A DNA stretch of 64,000 nt from an uncultured Oscillospiraceae bacterium (GCA_947631395.1 CANRLF010000005.1:1-64000), one strand, 5' to 3'. Positions 50,406 to 59,448 are shown, numbered from the stretch's first letter. The notes: generated by a model not told the origin, from the letters alone. A program made the numbers and translations.

Positions 50406-51080
50406 TTGATATACCTTCTTGAGGACGACGTCAGTATCCGCAGGCTGGTGGAATACGCCCTTACGAGCTCCGGCCTTGAGACCCGCGGCTTTGAAAGGCC
50501 GTCGGATTTCTGGCGGGAGCTGGACAAGTCTCTGCCGAGCCTTGTGCTTTTGGATATAATGCTCCCGGAGGAGGACGGGTTGGAGATACTGTCGAAGCTC
50601 CGGGGCCGCGCCGACACCGCGCGCCTGCCGGTCATAATGCTGACGGCCCGTGGCACGGAATACGACAAGGTCCTGGGCCTGGACCGCGGGGCGGACGACT
50701 ATATAGCCAAGCCCTTCGGGATAATGGAGCTCATCAGCCGCGTCCGGGCCCTGCTCCGGCGCAGTGAGCCGGAGGGGACGGAGGGGGAGCTGGAGGTCGG
50801 AAAGCTTCGCTTATCGCCCTCCACCCACACGGTCACAGCCGGCGGGGAGCCGGTAACATTGACGTACAAGGAGTTCGAGCTTCTCACCCTGATGATGTCA
50901 AAGCCCGGCAAGGTCCTCACCAGAGACAAGATATTGAGGACCGTCTGGGGCGTGGAGTTTGACGGTGAGAGCCGGACCGTTGACGTACATATAAGGACGC
51001 TCAGGGCCAAGCTCGGTCCCTTCGGGGAAATGATAAAGACGGTCCGGGGCATCGGATACAAGATGGAGGACAGCTTATGA
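50406..51080 (+). CDS. phoP: OmpR/PhoB-type response regulator, PhoP
   Basis: A 224-residue regulator with receiver domain (EDDVS acidic pocket, phosphoacceptor Asp50 in LLDIMLP, Lys in IAKPFG) and a winged-helix output domain (GGEPVTLTYKEFELLTLMM, RTVDVHIRTLRAK). It should activate phosphate-starvation genes, including a sodium/phosphate symporter two genes on. The frame is open upstream, but the best start is TTG with GAGGGGGG nine bases before it, which gives the usual MIYLLEDD start. Overlaps phoR by ATGA. Confidence 0.9.
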   Translation: MIYLLEDDVSIRRLVEYALTSSGLETRGFERPSDFWRELDKSLPSLVLLDIMLPEEDGLEILSKLRGRADTARLPVIMLTARGTEYDKVLGLDRGADDYIAKPFGIMELISRVRALLRRSEPEGTEGELEVGKLRLSPSTHTVTAGGEPVTLTYKEFELLTLMMSKPGKVLTRDKILRTVWGVEFDGESRTVDVHIRTLRAKLGPFGEMIKTVRGIGYKMEDSL

Positions 51081-52369
51081 TAGGCGCCATAATATGGAGC
51101 GTCCTGGCCGTGGCCGTGCTCGGCCTTGGCCTTGCCCTGGGTGCGTATTTCGGCCTGGGGCTTGAGGCGTTCATAATCCTTTCCGTGGTCTACGCCCTGT
51201 TCGCGGTGGTGTTCGCCAATATAGCGGCCCGGCGTATAGTCAAGCCCCTCAAGGACTTCGACCCGTCAAAGCCCGGCCGGAGTTACAGCGAGATAGCCCC
51301 CCTGATGGACCGCATCACCCGCCAGGGACAGCTCATCGACCTGCAGATGACGGACCTGAAGCGCAGTCAGGAGGAGTTTTTGGCCATCACCAATTCCATG
51401 GCCGAGGGCTTCATACTCGTGGACCCGGACATGAAGGTCTTAAGCTACAACCCCAGCGCCAAGCGGATAATGGCCGAGGGCGACGGCGAGGGAGAGGCTG
51501 TGGCCACCGACACCATTAAAAAGGCCGCCCGGGAGGCCCTCACCGGCGAGCACACCGAGCGGACCGTGGACCTGGACGGACACGTCTATCAGATCCTGGC
51601 AAGCCCGGTGGAGTCCGGCGGCAAGATAACCGGCGCCGTCATACTGAGCCTTGACATCACGGAAAAGGCCCGGCGCGAGGCCATGCGCCACGACTTCTCC
51701 TCCAACGTGTCTCACGAGCTCAAGACGCCGCTCACCAGCATCTACGGCATCTCGGAGCTTATGGTCAACGGCATGGTGAAGCCCGAGGACATGAAGGGCT
51801 TCGCCACCAGCATTCACGACGAGTCCGGGCGGCTCATAGCCCTGATAAACGATATAATCAAGCTGTCCCAGCTGGACGACGGCGTCTATGACTCCGAGCG
51901 CACCGACGTGGACCTATACGAGGCGGCAAAAAAGGTGGTGGAGCGGTTGACGCCTGTGGGCGCGGCCAAGGGCGTGGAGATACACCTGACGGGCTCCTCA
52001 TCCCAGATAATGGGCGTGCCGTCTGTCATCGACGAGATGATATATAACCTCTGCGACAACGCCATAAAGTACAACGTGGAAAACGGCCGTGTGCTCGTCA
52101 GCGTCGCCACCATCGGCGGCCACCCGGCCATCGCCGTGTCGGATACGGGCATCGGCATACCCCGGGAGCACATCGACCGGGTGTTCGAGCGATTTTACCG
52201 GGTGGACAAGAGCCACTCGAAGAAGATCGGCGGCACGGGCCTGGGCCTTTCCATCGTCAAGCACGGCGCCGCGGTGCACAACGCCGACGTCAATATAAAG
52301 AGCAACCCCGGCCGGGGCACGGCCGTCACCATAACCTTCCCCATCCCAAAGACTGAAGAAGAGAAATAA
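51077..52369 (+). CDS. phoR: Sensor histidine kinase PhoR
   Basis: A 430-residue kinase with two N-terminal helices (residues ~3-25 and 28-48), hardly any loop outside the cell, a HAMP-like linker, a PAS domain (FLAITNSMAEGFILVDPDMK), HisKA with SHELKTPLTS and an ATPase domain with NLCDNAIKYN, DTGIGIP and GGTGLGLSIVK. The tiny outer loop means it does not sense phosphate outside by itself; PhoR of B. subtilis also integrates intracellular signals. Co-transcribed with phoP and followed 23 bases later by the phosphate symporter. Confidence 0.92.
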   Translation: MIGAIIWSVLAVAVLGLGLALGAYFGLGLEAFIILSVVYALFAVVFANIAARRIVKPLKDFDPSKPGRSYSEIAPLMDRITRQGQLIDLQMTDLKRSQEEFLAITNSMAEGFILVDPDMKVLSYNPSAKRIMAEGDGEGEAVATDTIKKAAREALTGEHTERTVDLDGHVYQILASPVESGGKITGAVILSLDITEKARREAMRHDFSSNVSHELKTPLTSIYGISELMVNGMVKPEDMKGFATSIHDESGRLIALINDIIKLSQLDDGVYDSERTDVDLYEAAKKVVERLTPVGAAKGVEIHLTGSSSQIMGVPSVIDEMIYNLCDNAIKYNVENGRVLVSVATIGGHPAIAVSDTGIGIPREHIDRVFERFYRVDKSHSKKIGGTGLGLSIVKHGAAVHNADVNIKSNPGRGTAVTITFPIPKTEEEK

Positions 52370-52392
52370 ATTCCGGCAGGGAGAGTATAAAA

Positions 52393-54159
52393 ATGTTTGA
52401 CATTTTCGACGTAATATCCCTATTCGGCGGTCTGGCGCTCTTCCTTTTCGGAATGAATTTGATGAGCTCCTCCCTGGAGAAGCGGGCCGGCGGGCGGCTA
52501 AAGGGCCTCCTTTCAAACATCACCTCAAACCCGGTGAAGGGCTTTTTACTGGGCGTGGGGGTGACGGCCCTCCTCCAGTCCAGCTCCGCCACCACCGTCA
52601 TGGTGGTCGGCTTTGTGAACTCCGGCCTTATGACCCTGGGCCAGTCCGTGGGCATAATCGTAGGCGCAAACCTCGGCGCCTCCATCACCCCGTGGCTTCT
52701 GTCCCTGGCGGGAGTTGAGGGCGGCAGCTTCATACTTGAGATTTTCAAGATGAGCACCATCACCCCCATAATGGCCCTCATTGGCGCCGTGCTGTATATT
52801 TTCCAGAAAAAGCCCGCCAAGCGCGACACGGGTATGATCTTCCTGGGCTTCGCCATACTGATGTACGGCATGGAGGCCATGTCCGGCGCGGTCATGGGCC
52901 TCAGGGACATGCCGCAGTTCGGCGAGATGATCTCCGTCCTCTCAAATCCCATCGTGGGCGTGCTGGCCGGCATGGTCATAACCGCGGTCATCCAGTCAAG
53001 CTCCGCGTCAATCGGTATTTTACAGGCCCTCGCCACCACGGGGAAGATAACCTGCGGCATCGCCATACCCGTTATCATGGGCCAGAACATCGGCACCTGC
53101 ATCTCCGCCATACTCTCCTGCATCGGCGCGTCCAAAAACGCCAAGCGGGCGGCGATGATACACCTGAGCTTCAACGTGCTCTCCACGCTGATCGTCCTGC
53201 CACTTTACTACCTCATCTATCACCTGGCGGGCTTCACCTTCGGGGACCTGTTCGCCACGCCCGTGGCCATCGCCCTTATAAACACGGTGTACAAGCTCAT
53301 ATCCATCGTGGTGCTCCTGCCTATCCTCCGCTGGCTTGAGCCCCTGTCGCACCTCATCATCCGCGACTCCGCCACGGACGAGGAGGAGACCCTGCTGGAC
53401 GAGCGCCTTTTAAAATCCCCCGCCGTGGCCGTGGCCCAGTGCCGCGCCGTCACGGTGAAGATGGCCGAGATGGCCGCCGGCGGCATCCTGGACTCCCTCC
53501 GGGAGCTCGGCTCCTATGACGAGGAGGTCGCCGACAGCATCATAAAGGCCGAGGACAAGGTGGACTGGTACGAGGACAAGCTGGGCCCTTACCTTGTCAA
53601 GCTGTCGGCCCAGAACCTCTCCAGCGCCGACAACGCCCAGGCCACAAAGCTCCTCCACATGATCTCCGACTTCGAGCGCATCTCCGACCACTCGGTGAAC
53701 ATTATGAAATCCGCCGAGGAGATACACGAGAAAAAGCTCCAGTTCTCCTCTGAGGCCATGCGTGAGCTCAACACCATGATCGACGCCGTCAGCGAGATTA
53801 TGAGTCTCGCCCTGGCGAGCTTCCGTGACGACGACCTCAATTCCGCCGTCATGGTGGAGCCCCTGGAGCAGGTGGTGGACAACCTTAAGGACCGCATACG
53901 CCTCAACCACGTAAAGCGTATGCAGACCGGCGAGTGCACCATCGAGCTCGGCTTCATCCTCACCGACCTTGTGACGAATTTGGAGAGGGTGTCCGACCAC
54001 TGCTCCAATATCGCCGGATATATGCTGGAGATGAGCGACGCCAACACCGACGTCGGCGTCCACGAGTTCCTCCACAACGTCCGCAACGGCGACACCAGAG
54101 AGTTCAACGACTACTACGACTACTTCAAGGTCAAATACCGTATGCCCGAGAACGTGTAA
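52393..54159 (+). CDS. Na+/phosphate symporter with PhoU-like domain
   Basis: A 588-residue protein. Residues ~1-310 are the NptA/Na-Pi-cotransporter II core, with the two inverted repeats LLQSSSATTVMVVGFVNSG and VIQSSSASIGILQALA (QSSS substrate motifs). Residues ~350-570 are helical PhoU-like (VKMAEMAAGGILDSL, DFERISDHSVNIMKSAEEI, LERVSDHCSNIAGYML) and likely link uptake to phosphate signalling. It takes up phosphate with sodium. Encoded right after phoPR and probably part of the same Pho unit. Confidence 0.93.
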   Translation: MFDIFDVISLFGGLALFLFGMNLMSSSLEKRAGGRLKGLLSNITSNPVKGFLLGVGVTALLQSSSATTVMVVGFVNSGLMTLGQSVGIIVGANLGASITPWLLSLAGVEGGSFILEIFKMSTITPIMALIGAVLYIFQKKPAKRDTGMIFLGFAILMYGMEAMSGAVMGLRDMPQFGEMISVLSNPIVGVLAGMVITAVIQSSSASIGILQALATTGKITCGIAIPVIMGQNIGTCISAILSCIGASKNAKRAAMIHLSFNVLSTLIVLPLYYLIYHLAGFTFGDLFATPVAIALINTVYKLISIVVLLPILRWLEPLSHLIIRDSATDEEETLLDERLLKSPAVAVAQCRAVTVKMAEMAAGGILDSLRELGSYDEEVADSIIKAEDKVDWYEDKLGPYLVKLSAQNLSSADNAQATKLLHMISDFERISDHSVNIMKSAEEIHEKKLQFSSEAMRELNTMIDAVSEIMSLALASFRDDDLNSAVMVEPLEQVVDNLKDRIRLNHVKRMQTGECTIELGFILTDLVTNLERVSDHCSNIAGYMLEMSDANTDVGVHEFLHNVRNGDTREFNDYYDYFKVKYRMPENV

Positions 54160-54225
54160 ATGCTTTAAAATAGACCCGCGGATAAAAACGCATTTTACGA
54201 GATATAAACCGCATATAAAAATCGC

Positions 54226-54262
54226 CCGCCCCTCACCGGCTATACGGTGAGGGGCGGTTTTT
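54226..54262. terminator. Bidirectional terminator of the Pho unit and MATE gene
   Basis: CCGCCCCTCACCG and CGGTGAGGGGCGG, 13 bp, loop GCTATA, T5 on the plus strand; the minus strand has TTTTTATATG. Confidence 0.93.
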
Positions 54263-54294
54263 ATGGTGTGTGTGGGCGGGTCTTAAAATGATTT

Positions 54295-55704
54295 TCAACC
54301 TCTAACCGGTTCAGGTGAGGCGGGGGAGGACAGCTCGGCGAAGGTGCGGCGGATGAGGAATAGGGCTATGACAAAGGTGAGAAGGTCCGACACCGGCATG
54401 GACCACAGAACGCCGTCAAGGCCCCAGCGGAGGGGGAGGAGCAGGGCAAAGCCCACGCCAAAGACGATCTCCCGGACCATGGAAAGCATGGTGGAGGCCG
54501 CGGCCTTGCCCATTGCCTGAAGGAAGATGAAGCTGGCCTTGTTGACGCAGGCCAGGACTATCATGGAAAGGTATATCCTGAACGCCCTGAGGGCGAAGGA
54601 GGTGTAGAAGGGGCTCTCGTTGGCGGCGCCAAAGACCGCGATAAGCTGTCCGGGCATGAGCTCCACCACCGCCAGGGCCAGAAGGCCCACACCGGCCTCA
54701 GCCATAAGCAGGGCCGTGAACAGGGACCTTACGCGCCTTTTCAGTCCCGCGCCCATGTTGTACCCCGCCACCGGTATGCACCCGGCGGCCATACCCACAA
54801 CGACTGATATGACTATCTGGAAGAACTTCATCACTATGCCCACCACCGCCATGGGTATCTGGGCGTACTGGGCCTTGCCGAACACCGGGTCCAGAGCGCC
54901 GTACTTTCTGACCATGTTGTTTATGGCCGCCATTGCCGCCACCAGCGAGATCTGGGAGAGGAAGCTCGTTATACCCAGCCCCAGTGTCTTTAATATGACC
55001 TGCCTGTCCGGGCGCAGATCGCCGGCCGCGGGCCGGACCTGACGCATACGGATTAGATACAGCGCCGCCAGGACCGCCGTGGCGACCTGACCGATGACCG
55101 TCGCCACCGCCGCGCCGGTCATGCCCCATTTCAGGGCGAATATGAATATCGGGTCAAGGACGATGTTTATGGCCGCCCCGAGCAGGGTGGAGAACATGGC
55201 AAATCTCGGCGATCCGTCGGCCCTTATTATGGGGTTCATGGCCTGCCCGAACACGTAAAAGGGTATGCCGAGTGTTATCCAGAAGAAATACTCCCGGGAA
55301 AGCCTGAAGGTCTCGGCGTTCACTGTGCCGCCGAAGAGGGTGATAAGCGGCTTTGCCAGGGCGAGATACACCGCCGTCAGCGCCACCCCGCCAAGCGCCG
55401 CCATCAGTACGCTGTTACCGACGCTTTTCCGGGCTGTCGCCGGGTCCCCCCGGCCGAGACTGAGGCTCACAAAGGCACAGCACCCGTCACCCACCATGAC
55501 GGCAAAGGCCAGGGCGATGACCGTCAGCGGAAACACCACGGTGTTCGCGGCGTTGCCGTAGGAGCCCAGATATTCTGCGTTTGCTATGAATATCTGATCG
55601 ACTATGTTGTAAAGGGCCCCCACCAGCAGTGAGATCACGCAGGGCACCGCGTATCTTACCATAAGGGACCCGATGGGCCGGGTGCCCAGATCGTTTGCTT
55701 CCAT
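54295..55704 (-). CDS. MATE-family efflux transporter
   Basis: A 469-residue membrane protein with 12 helices in two related halves. Start MEANDLGTRPIGSLMVRYAV and MNPIIRADGSPRFAM are typical of the DinF/NorM class of multidrug and toxin extruders that use Na+ or H+. The substrate is unknown. GAAAGGAGC precedes the ATG. Its leader holds a promoter and a long hairpin with T-run, so expression may be controlled by attenuation. Confidence 0.92.
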   Translation of the reverse strand: MEANDLGTRPIGSLMVRYAVPCVISLLVGALYNIVDQIFIANAEYLGSYGNAANTVVFPLTVIALAFAVMVGDGCCAFVSLSLGRGDPATARKSVGNSVLMAALGGVALTAVYLALAKPLITLFGGTVNAETFRLSREYFFWITLGIPFYVFGQAMNPIIRADGSPRFAMFSTLLGAAINIVLDPIFIFALKWGMTGAAVATVIGQVATAVLAALYLIRMRQVRPAAGDLRPDRQVILKTLGLGITSFLSQISLVAAMAAINNMVRKYGALDPVFGKAQYAQIPMAVVGIVMKFFQIVISVVVGMAAGCIPVAGYNMGAGLKRRVRSLFTALLMAEAGVGLLALAVVELMPGQLIAVFGAANESPFYTSFALRAFRIYLSMIVLACVNKASFIFLQAMGKAAASTMLSMVREIVFGVGFALLLPLRWGLDGVLWSMPVSDLLTFVIALFLIRRTFAELSSPASPEPVRG

Positions 55705-55725
55705 TTTATGAAGCTCCTTTCACAC

Positions 55726-55782
55726 AAAAAATACAACGCGTGGCGCTCAACCGGTTTTACGCATTGAGTGCCACACGTTGTA
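55726..55782 (-). promoter_or_regulatory. Attenuator-like hairpin in MATE leader
   Basis: Nineteen-base arms (55764-55782 and 55732-55750, 17 of 19 complementary in DNA, 18 with a G-T pair) around a 13-base loop, followed by TTTTTT, ending 21 bases before the MATE gene. It begins at the expected start of transcription of the promoter just upstream, and could also end trpB read-through. Confidence 0.7.
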
Positions 55783-55787
55783 CTATT

Positions 55788-55816
55788 ATTTTATCCCGTT
55801 TTCCCCGCCCCGTCAA
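55788..55816 (-). promoter_or_regulatory. Promoter of MATE gene
   Basis: TTGACG, 17 bases, TAAAAT on the minus strand; the start point would fall at the foot of the attenuator-like hairpin. Confidence 0.65.
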
Positions 55817-55895
55817 AGGTGATTTTCAACAAAATCAAGGCCACGGTTTGACGGCTTCAGGGGGCGATTTTTCCGTTGCCGGGAGCGGATACATC

Positions 55896-57275
55896 TCAAA
55901 ATTCCGGCTGCTTGGGAAGGCCCGCGAGGCCCACGGCCAGCTCCTCGTCCGTGGGGATGTGATCGGTCATGGTGCCGTTGTTGTACTGCTCATAGGCCAC
56001 AAGGTCGAAGTAGCCCGTGCCCGTAAGACCAAAGACGATGTTCTTGGCCTCGCCGGTCTCCTTGCACTTTTTGGCCTCGTCGATAGCCACCTTTATGGCG
56101 TGGCTGGACTCCGGCGCGGGCAGGATGCCCTCGGTGCGGGCGAAGAACTCCGCGGCCTCAAATACGGCGGTCTGCTCCGCGCTGACGGCCTCCATGTAGC
56201 CGTCGTGATAGAGCTGACTGAGCACCGGGCTCATGCCGTGGAAGCGAAGGCCGCCGGCGTGGTTGGGGGAGGGGATGAACCCCGCGCCCAGGGTGTACAT
56301 CTTGGCAAGGGGGCAGATCATACCGGTGTCGCAGAAGTCATAGGCGAACTTGCCCCTCGTGAAGCTGGGGCAGGAGGCCGGCTCCACGGCGATGATGCGG
56401 TAGTCCCGCTCGCCCCTGAGCTTCTCGCCCATGAAGGGGGAGATGAGTCCGCCCAGGTTAGAGCCGCCGCCGGCACAGCCGATGATGATGTCCGGGACGA
56501 TGTTATATTTGTCAAGGGCGACCTTGGTCTCAAGGCCGATGATGGACTGGTGCAGGAGCACCTGATTGAGCACGGAGCCCAGGACGTAGCGGTAACCGGG
56601 GTTGGAGGTCGCCACCTCCACCGCCTCGCTTATGGCGCACCCCAGGGAGCCCGTGGTGCCCGGGTGCTCGGCCAGAATTTTCCGGCCCACGGCGGTGTCC
56701 ATGGAGGGGCTCGGCGTCACGGACGCGCCGTAGGTGCGCATGACCTCCCGGCGGAAGGGCTTCTGCTCGTAGCTCACCTTCACCATATAGACCTTGCAGT
56801 CAAGGCCCAGATAAGCGCAGGCCATACTCAGGGCCGTGCCCCACTGGCCGGCGCCGGTCTCGGTGGTGACGCCCTTCAGGCCCTGCTTTTTGGCGTAATA
56901 TGCCTGGGCGATAGCGGAATTGAGCTTGTGGCTGCCGGAGGTGTTGTTGCCCTCGAACTTATAGTAGATGTGGGCGGGAGTCTTGAGCTTCTCCTCCAGG
57001 CAGTAGGCCCTGACCAGGGGAGAGGGGCGGTACATCTTGTAAAAGCCCAGGATCTCATCGGGGATGGGCACCTCACGGGTGTCGTTGTCCAGCTCCTGGG
57101 CGATGAGCTCGTCGCAGAATACGGGCGCCAGGTCGGCGGCGCTCATGGGCTGGAGGGTGCCGGGATTTACCAGGGGCGCGGGCTTGACCTTCATGTCCGC
57201 CCGGACGTTATACCAGTTTTTCGGCATCTCGTCCTCGTTGAGGTAGATTTTGTAGGGGATCTTCTCGTTTGCCAT
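55896..57275 (-). CDS. trpB: TrpB2-type tryptophan synthase beta chain
   Basis: A 459-residue PLP enzyme of the long TrpB2 group. NNTSGSHKLNSAIAQ holds the Schiff-base Lys; ETGAGQWGTALS binds the substrate carboxylate; CAGGGSNLGG holds the phosphate. TrpB2 makes Trp from indole and serine and is often a salvage enzyme without TrpA. No other trp gene is in the window. A Trp-type T-box leader precedes it, which supports the tryptophan role. Start MANEKIPYK has AAAGGAG seven bases upstream. Confidence 0.94.
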   Translation of the reverse strand: MANEKIPYKIYLNEDEMPKNWYNVRADMKVKPAPLVNPGTLQPMSAADLAPVFCDELIAQELDNDTREVPIPDEILGFYKMYRPSPLVRAYCLEEKLKTPAHIYYKFEGNNTSGSHKLNSAIAQAYYAKKQGLKGVTTETGAGQWGTALSMACAYLGLDCKVYMVKVSYEQKPFRREVMRTYGASVTPSPSMDTAVGRKILAEHPGTTGSLGCAISEAVEVATSNPGYRYVLGSVLNQVLLHQSIIGLETKVALDKYNIVPDIIIGCAGGGSNLGGLISPFMGEKLRGERDYRIIAVEPASCPSFTRGKFAYDFCDTGMICPLAKMYTLGAGFIPSPNHAGGLRFHGMSPVLSQLYHDGYMEAVSAEQTAVFEAAEFFARTEGILPAPESSHAIKVAIDEAKKCKETGEAKNIVFGLTGTGYFDLVAYEQYNNGTMTDHIPTDEELAVGLAGLPKQPEF

Positions 57276-57302
57276 GGTCTTTAACTCCTTTCATTTTCGG
57301 GA

Positions 57303-57565
57303 CAAAAGAAAACGCCTTTGTCCCCAAGCTTTCTCGGGACAAAGGCGATAGCCTCTGCGGTGCCACCCAGATTGGCGCTGTGCGCCCACTCACGGCCGGC
57401 GTCTACCGGCCACGCCCTGTAACGGGAGCTCCCGTCTCACCTACCTGCTGTCGCTTTCGGCTCGCCCTCCCCAGTCCATTCGCCGAAAGGGTACTGCCGC
57501 CATCCCACCGCCGGCGGCTCTCTTCGCGCCCTTCTTTCGGTTACTCGCCCGGATCATCGGTTTAT
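57303..57565 (-). promoter_or_regulatory. T-box riboswitch, tryptophan-type
   Basis: On the minus strand: Stem I with GCAGTACC (AG-bulge region), specifier in GAATGGACTGG (TGG, Trp, at 57476-57478), and the conserved T-box GGGTGGCACCGC (57357-57368) whose TGGC binds the tRNA end. The terminator is CGCCTTTGTCCC with GGGACAAAGGCG (57313-57347) followed by TTTTC. Uncharged tRNA-Trp should favour antitermination and turn on trpB. Confidence 0.93.
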
Positions 57566-57571
57566 GCTGAG

Positions 57572-57600
57572 ATTTTAATGCTTTAAATTGGACTTGTCAA
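57572..57600 (-). promoter_or_regulatory. Promoter of the T-box-trpB transcript
   Basis: TTGACA, 17 bases, TAAAAT on the minus strand, just upstream of the T-box. Confidence 0.85.
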
Positions 57601-57624
57601 GTATTTTTCCCCAAAAAACTAAAT

Positions 57625-58821
57625 TTATCCCGCCAGAACGTCCCCCATGCAGTCCCCGAAGTACTCCAGGGCCGTCAGGGCCTCCTGAAGGGTATTGCCG
57701 TTTGTGCCCACCTCCAGTATGAGGGACCCCGGCGTGGCGTGTTGATTGTATCGGTATTCGGATATTTTGAGGGGCCGGGCCAGGGTGGGGTATTTCGTGA
57801 CCATGGCCTTCTGGAGCTTCAGGGCGAAGCTCAGGTTGTCCCGCCAGCCGGGGTGCTTGAGGCCGGAAAAGTTGGTGCCGCAGATGAGCATCACCTGGGC
57901 CGAGGGTCTGTCGCCCACATGGGCCACGGTCTTATATAGCACCCCGTCCCCTTCCAAGGCGTCCCGGTGCAGGTCTATGACGACGCGGATCTCCGGGTGC
58001 GCTTTAAGCTGGGCGTTTATGGCCGTCAGCGTCCGCTCATAGGACCCGGCGTAGCTGGGGTAGTCGTGGAGCTCCCTGTCGTGGTAGACGGTGATGCCCC
58101 TGGCGCTCAGGAGCTTTTCCAGCTCGTCGCCGAGCCTCACCACGTTATAGCTCCTGTCCTCCGTCCGTGAGGGGTCCGAGGGCACGTATATATCCTCACC
58201 GGCCGGGTTATACGCCTCGGAGCCGTGGGTGTGGACTATCAGCACGGCGGAGCTTTCCGGCGAGAAATCCAGGGGCTTTTCAAGCATCGCGTCCAGGTCC
58301 ACCGAGTAGTCCGTGCGGTTTTTGACGTATATGCCCCCGCCCAGATTTGTATATTCGCCGCTTTCGCCTGTTATGGTTGTGCCCACGGCGGGATTTTCCG
58401 GCGTCTCCGGCGGGGGCGATTGAGCGGAGAAGCCGCCGTTGTCAGGCGCGGTCTGGGGTTCACCGGAGGTGTCCGGCCCGGTAGTTGCGGGCTGCTGATC
58501 GGGGTCCGGGTCGCCGCCGGGATCCACCCCGGGCGCCGGCTGGGCCTGGGGCTCGTCATCCGTCGCCTTCGGGCCGTCGGCGTCACCGGCGGCGGGCAGG
58601 AACGCCATGAGCGCCGACACCTCCGGCGCCGGAAGCTCAAGTCCCTCCCCGGGCAGCTCCGCGGCCATAAGCGCCACGGCCAGCCGGTCGGAGATAAGTG
58701 GCCCCGGGCCGTCAAACCGCTCCGACAGGGCCCTGACTGCCAGAAGGGCCACCACCAGGGCCAGCCGCCCCACATATGACGGCCCTCCGGGGCGGCGGGC
58801 CGGACCTTTGCGTTTTCTCAA
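57625..58821 (-). CDS. spoIIP: Stage II sporulation protein P
   Basis: A 398-residue cell-wall amidase/endopeptidase that, with SpoIID and SpoIIM, drives engulfment in sporulation. One N-terminal helix (YVGRLALVVALLAVRAL) anchors it; a long Pro/Asp-rich linker (~75-150) follows; the catalytic domain has HTHGSEAYN, IDLHRDA and an NTLQEA end. The start is TTG with GGAGG ten bases upstream. A SigmaE-like -10 (CATATAAT) lies before it. Its presence indicates an organism with at least part of the sporulation programme. Confidence 0.95.
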   Translation of the reverse strand: MRKRKGPARRPGGPSYVGRLALVVALLAVRALSERFDGPGPLISDRLAVALMAAELPGEGLELPAPEVSALMAFLPAAGDADGPKATDDEPQAQPAPGVDPGGDPDPDQQPATTGPDTSGEPQTAPDNGGFSAQSPPPETPENPAVGTTITGESGEYTNLGGGIYVKNRTDYSVDLDAMLEKPLDFSPESSAVLIVHTHGSEAYNPAGEDIYVPSDPSRTEDRSYNVVRLGDELEKLLSARGITVYHDRELHDYPSYAGSYERTLTAINAQLKAHPEIRVVIDLHRDALEGDGVLYKTVAHVGDRPSAQVMLICGTNFSGLKHPGWRDNLSFALKLQKAMVTKYPTLARPLKISEYRYNQHATPGSLILEVGTNGNTLQEALTALEYFGDCMGDVLAG

Positions 58822-58853
58822 ATCCGAGAGACCTCCTTCATTGGTATCTCTCG

Positions 58854-58881
58854 ATTATATGCTGAAAAACGGGATTTATGA
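58854..58881 (-). promoter_or_regulatory. Possible SigmaE promoter of spoIIP
   Basis: TCATAAAT, 12 bases, CATATAAT on the minus strand; the -10 agrees with SigmaE usage, while spacing is slightly short, so confidence is low. Confidence 0.35.
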
Positions 58882-58883
58882 GG

Positions 58884-58912
58884 TTGCAACAGGGAAAAAA
58901 CAGGAGTATAAT
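58884..58912 (+). promoter_or_regulatory. Promoter of TSCPD operon
   Basis: TTGCAA, 17 bases, TATAAT, 37 bases before the first gene. Confidence 0.75.
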
Positions 58913-58948
58913 CTGGACATAAGCGAAATAAAGAAAGGAAGCTGTCAT

Positions 58949-59209
58949 ATGGAAAAGATCTTTATCCCCCACGGCGTTTGCTCCCGCAGGTACGACATAG
59001 TGCTCGAGGACGGCGTCATACAGAATATTACCGTCGAGGGCGGCTGCAACGGCAACCTGAAGGGAATCTGCGCCCTCCTGCGGGGCCAGCGGGCCGAGGA
59101 CGTTATCCCCAAGCTCCGCGGCACCCAGTGCGGTATGCGCGGCACCTCCTGCCCCGATCAGATAGCCATCGCCCTGGAGGAGGCCCTTCGGGAGGAGGCG
59201 GGAGCATGA
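58949..59209 (+). CDS. TSCPD domain protein
   Basis: An 86-residue protein with the TSCPD domain: VEGGCNGNLKGI and RGTSCPDQIAIALEEAL, and conserved cysteines that may bind a metal. The domain also occurs at the C-terminus of some ribonucleotide reductases. Role of the free form is unknown. AAGAAAGGAAGC precedes ATG. First of three overlapping genes. Confidence 0.9.
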   Translation: MEKIFIPHGVCSRRYDIVLEDGVIQNITVEGGCNGNLKGICALLRGQRAEDVIPKLRGTQCGMRGTSCPDQIAIALEEALREEAGA

Positions 59210-59448
59210 AGCCCGTATTCGCCAACACCTTCAACGTCACCCACAACAAGGGCAAGGCCGAGGTGGCCCTGTCCTTCGCCCATGTCTACACCGAGCACAA
59301 GTTTTCCATGAAGCAGGGGGCCCTGACGGACGTGTCCGCCCAGGTGGTGGACGAGGTGTCCAGCATCCTTTTAAACCGCGACGGGTTCATCGCCCTTGCC
59401 AAGCTCCTGAACAACGTGTGCTCCGATTGGGGGGTGGACCTTAACTGA
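59206..59448 (+). CDS. Conserved small hypothetical protein
   Basis: An 80-residue protein starting MKPVFANTFNVTHNKGKAEV, apparently one alpha-beta domain with a C-terminal helix (GFIALAKLLNNVCSDWG). I do not recognise it. Its ATG overlaps the preceding TGA (ATGA), GGAGGCGGGAGC is the ribosome site, and its stop overlaps the next start (TGATG), which makes it a real coupled gene. Confidence 0.7.
   Translation: MKPVFANTFNVTHNKGKAEVALSFAHVYTEHKFSMKQGALTDVSAQVVDEVSSILLNRDGFIALAKLLNNVCSDWGVDLN

Noticed and set aside
55695-57284. Plus-strand 529-codon frame opposite trpB
   Set aside because: TrpB2 motifs and the T-box fix the minus strand as coding; the other frame is a GC shadow.
57208-57393. 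Minus-strand 61-codon frame before trpB
   Set aside because: It lies in the T-box terminator region.
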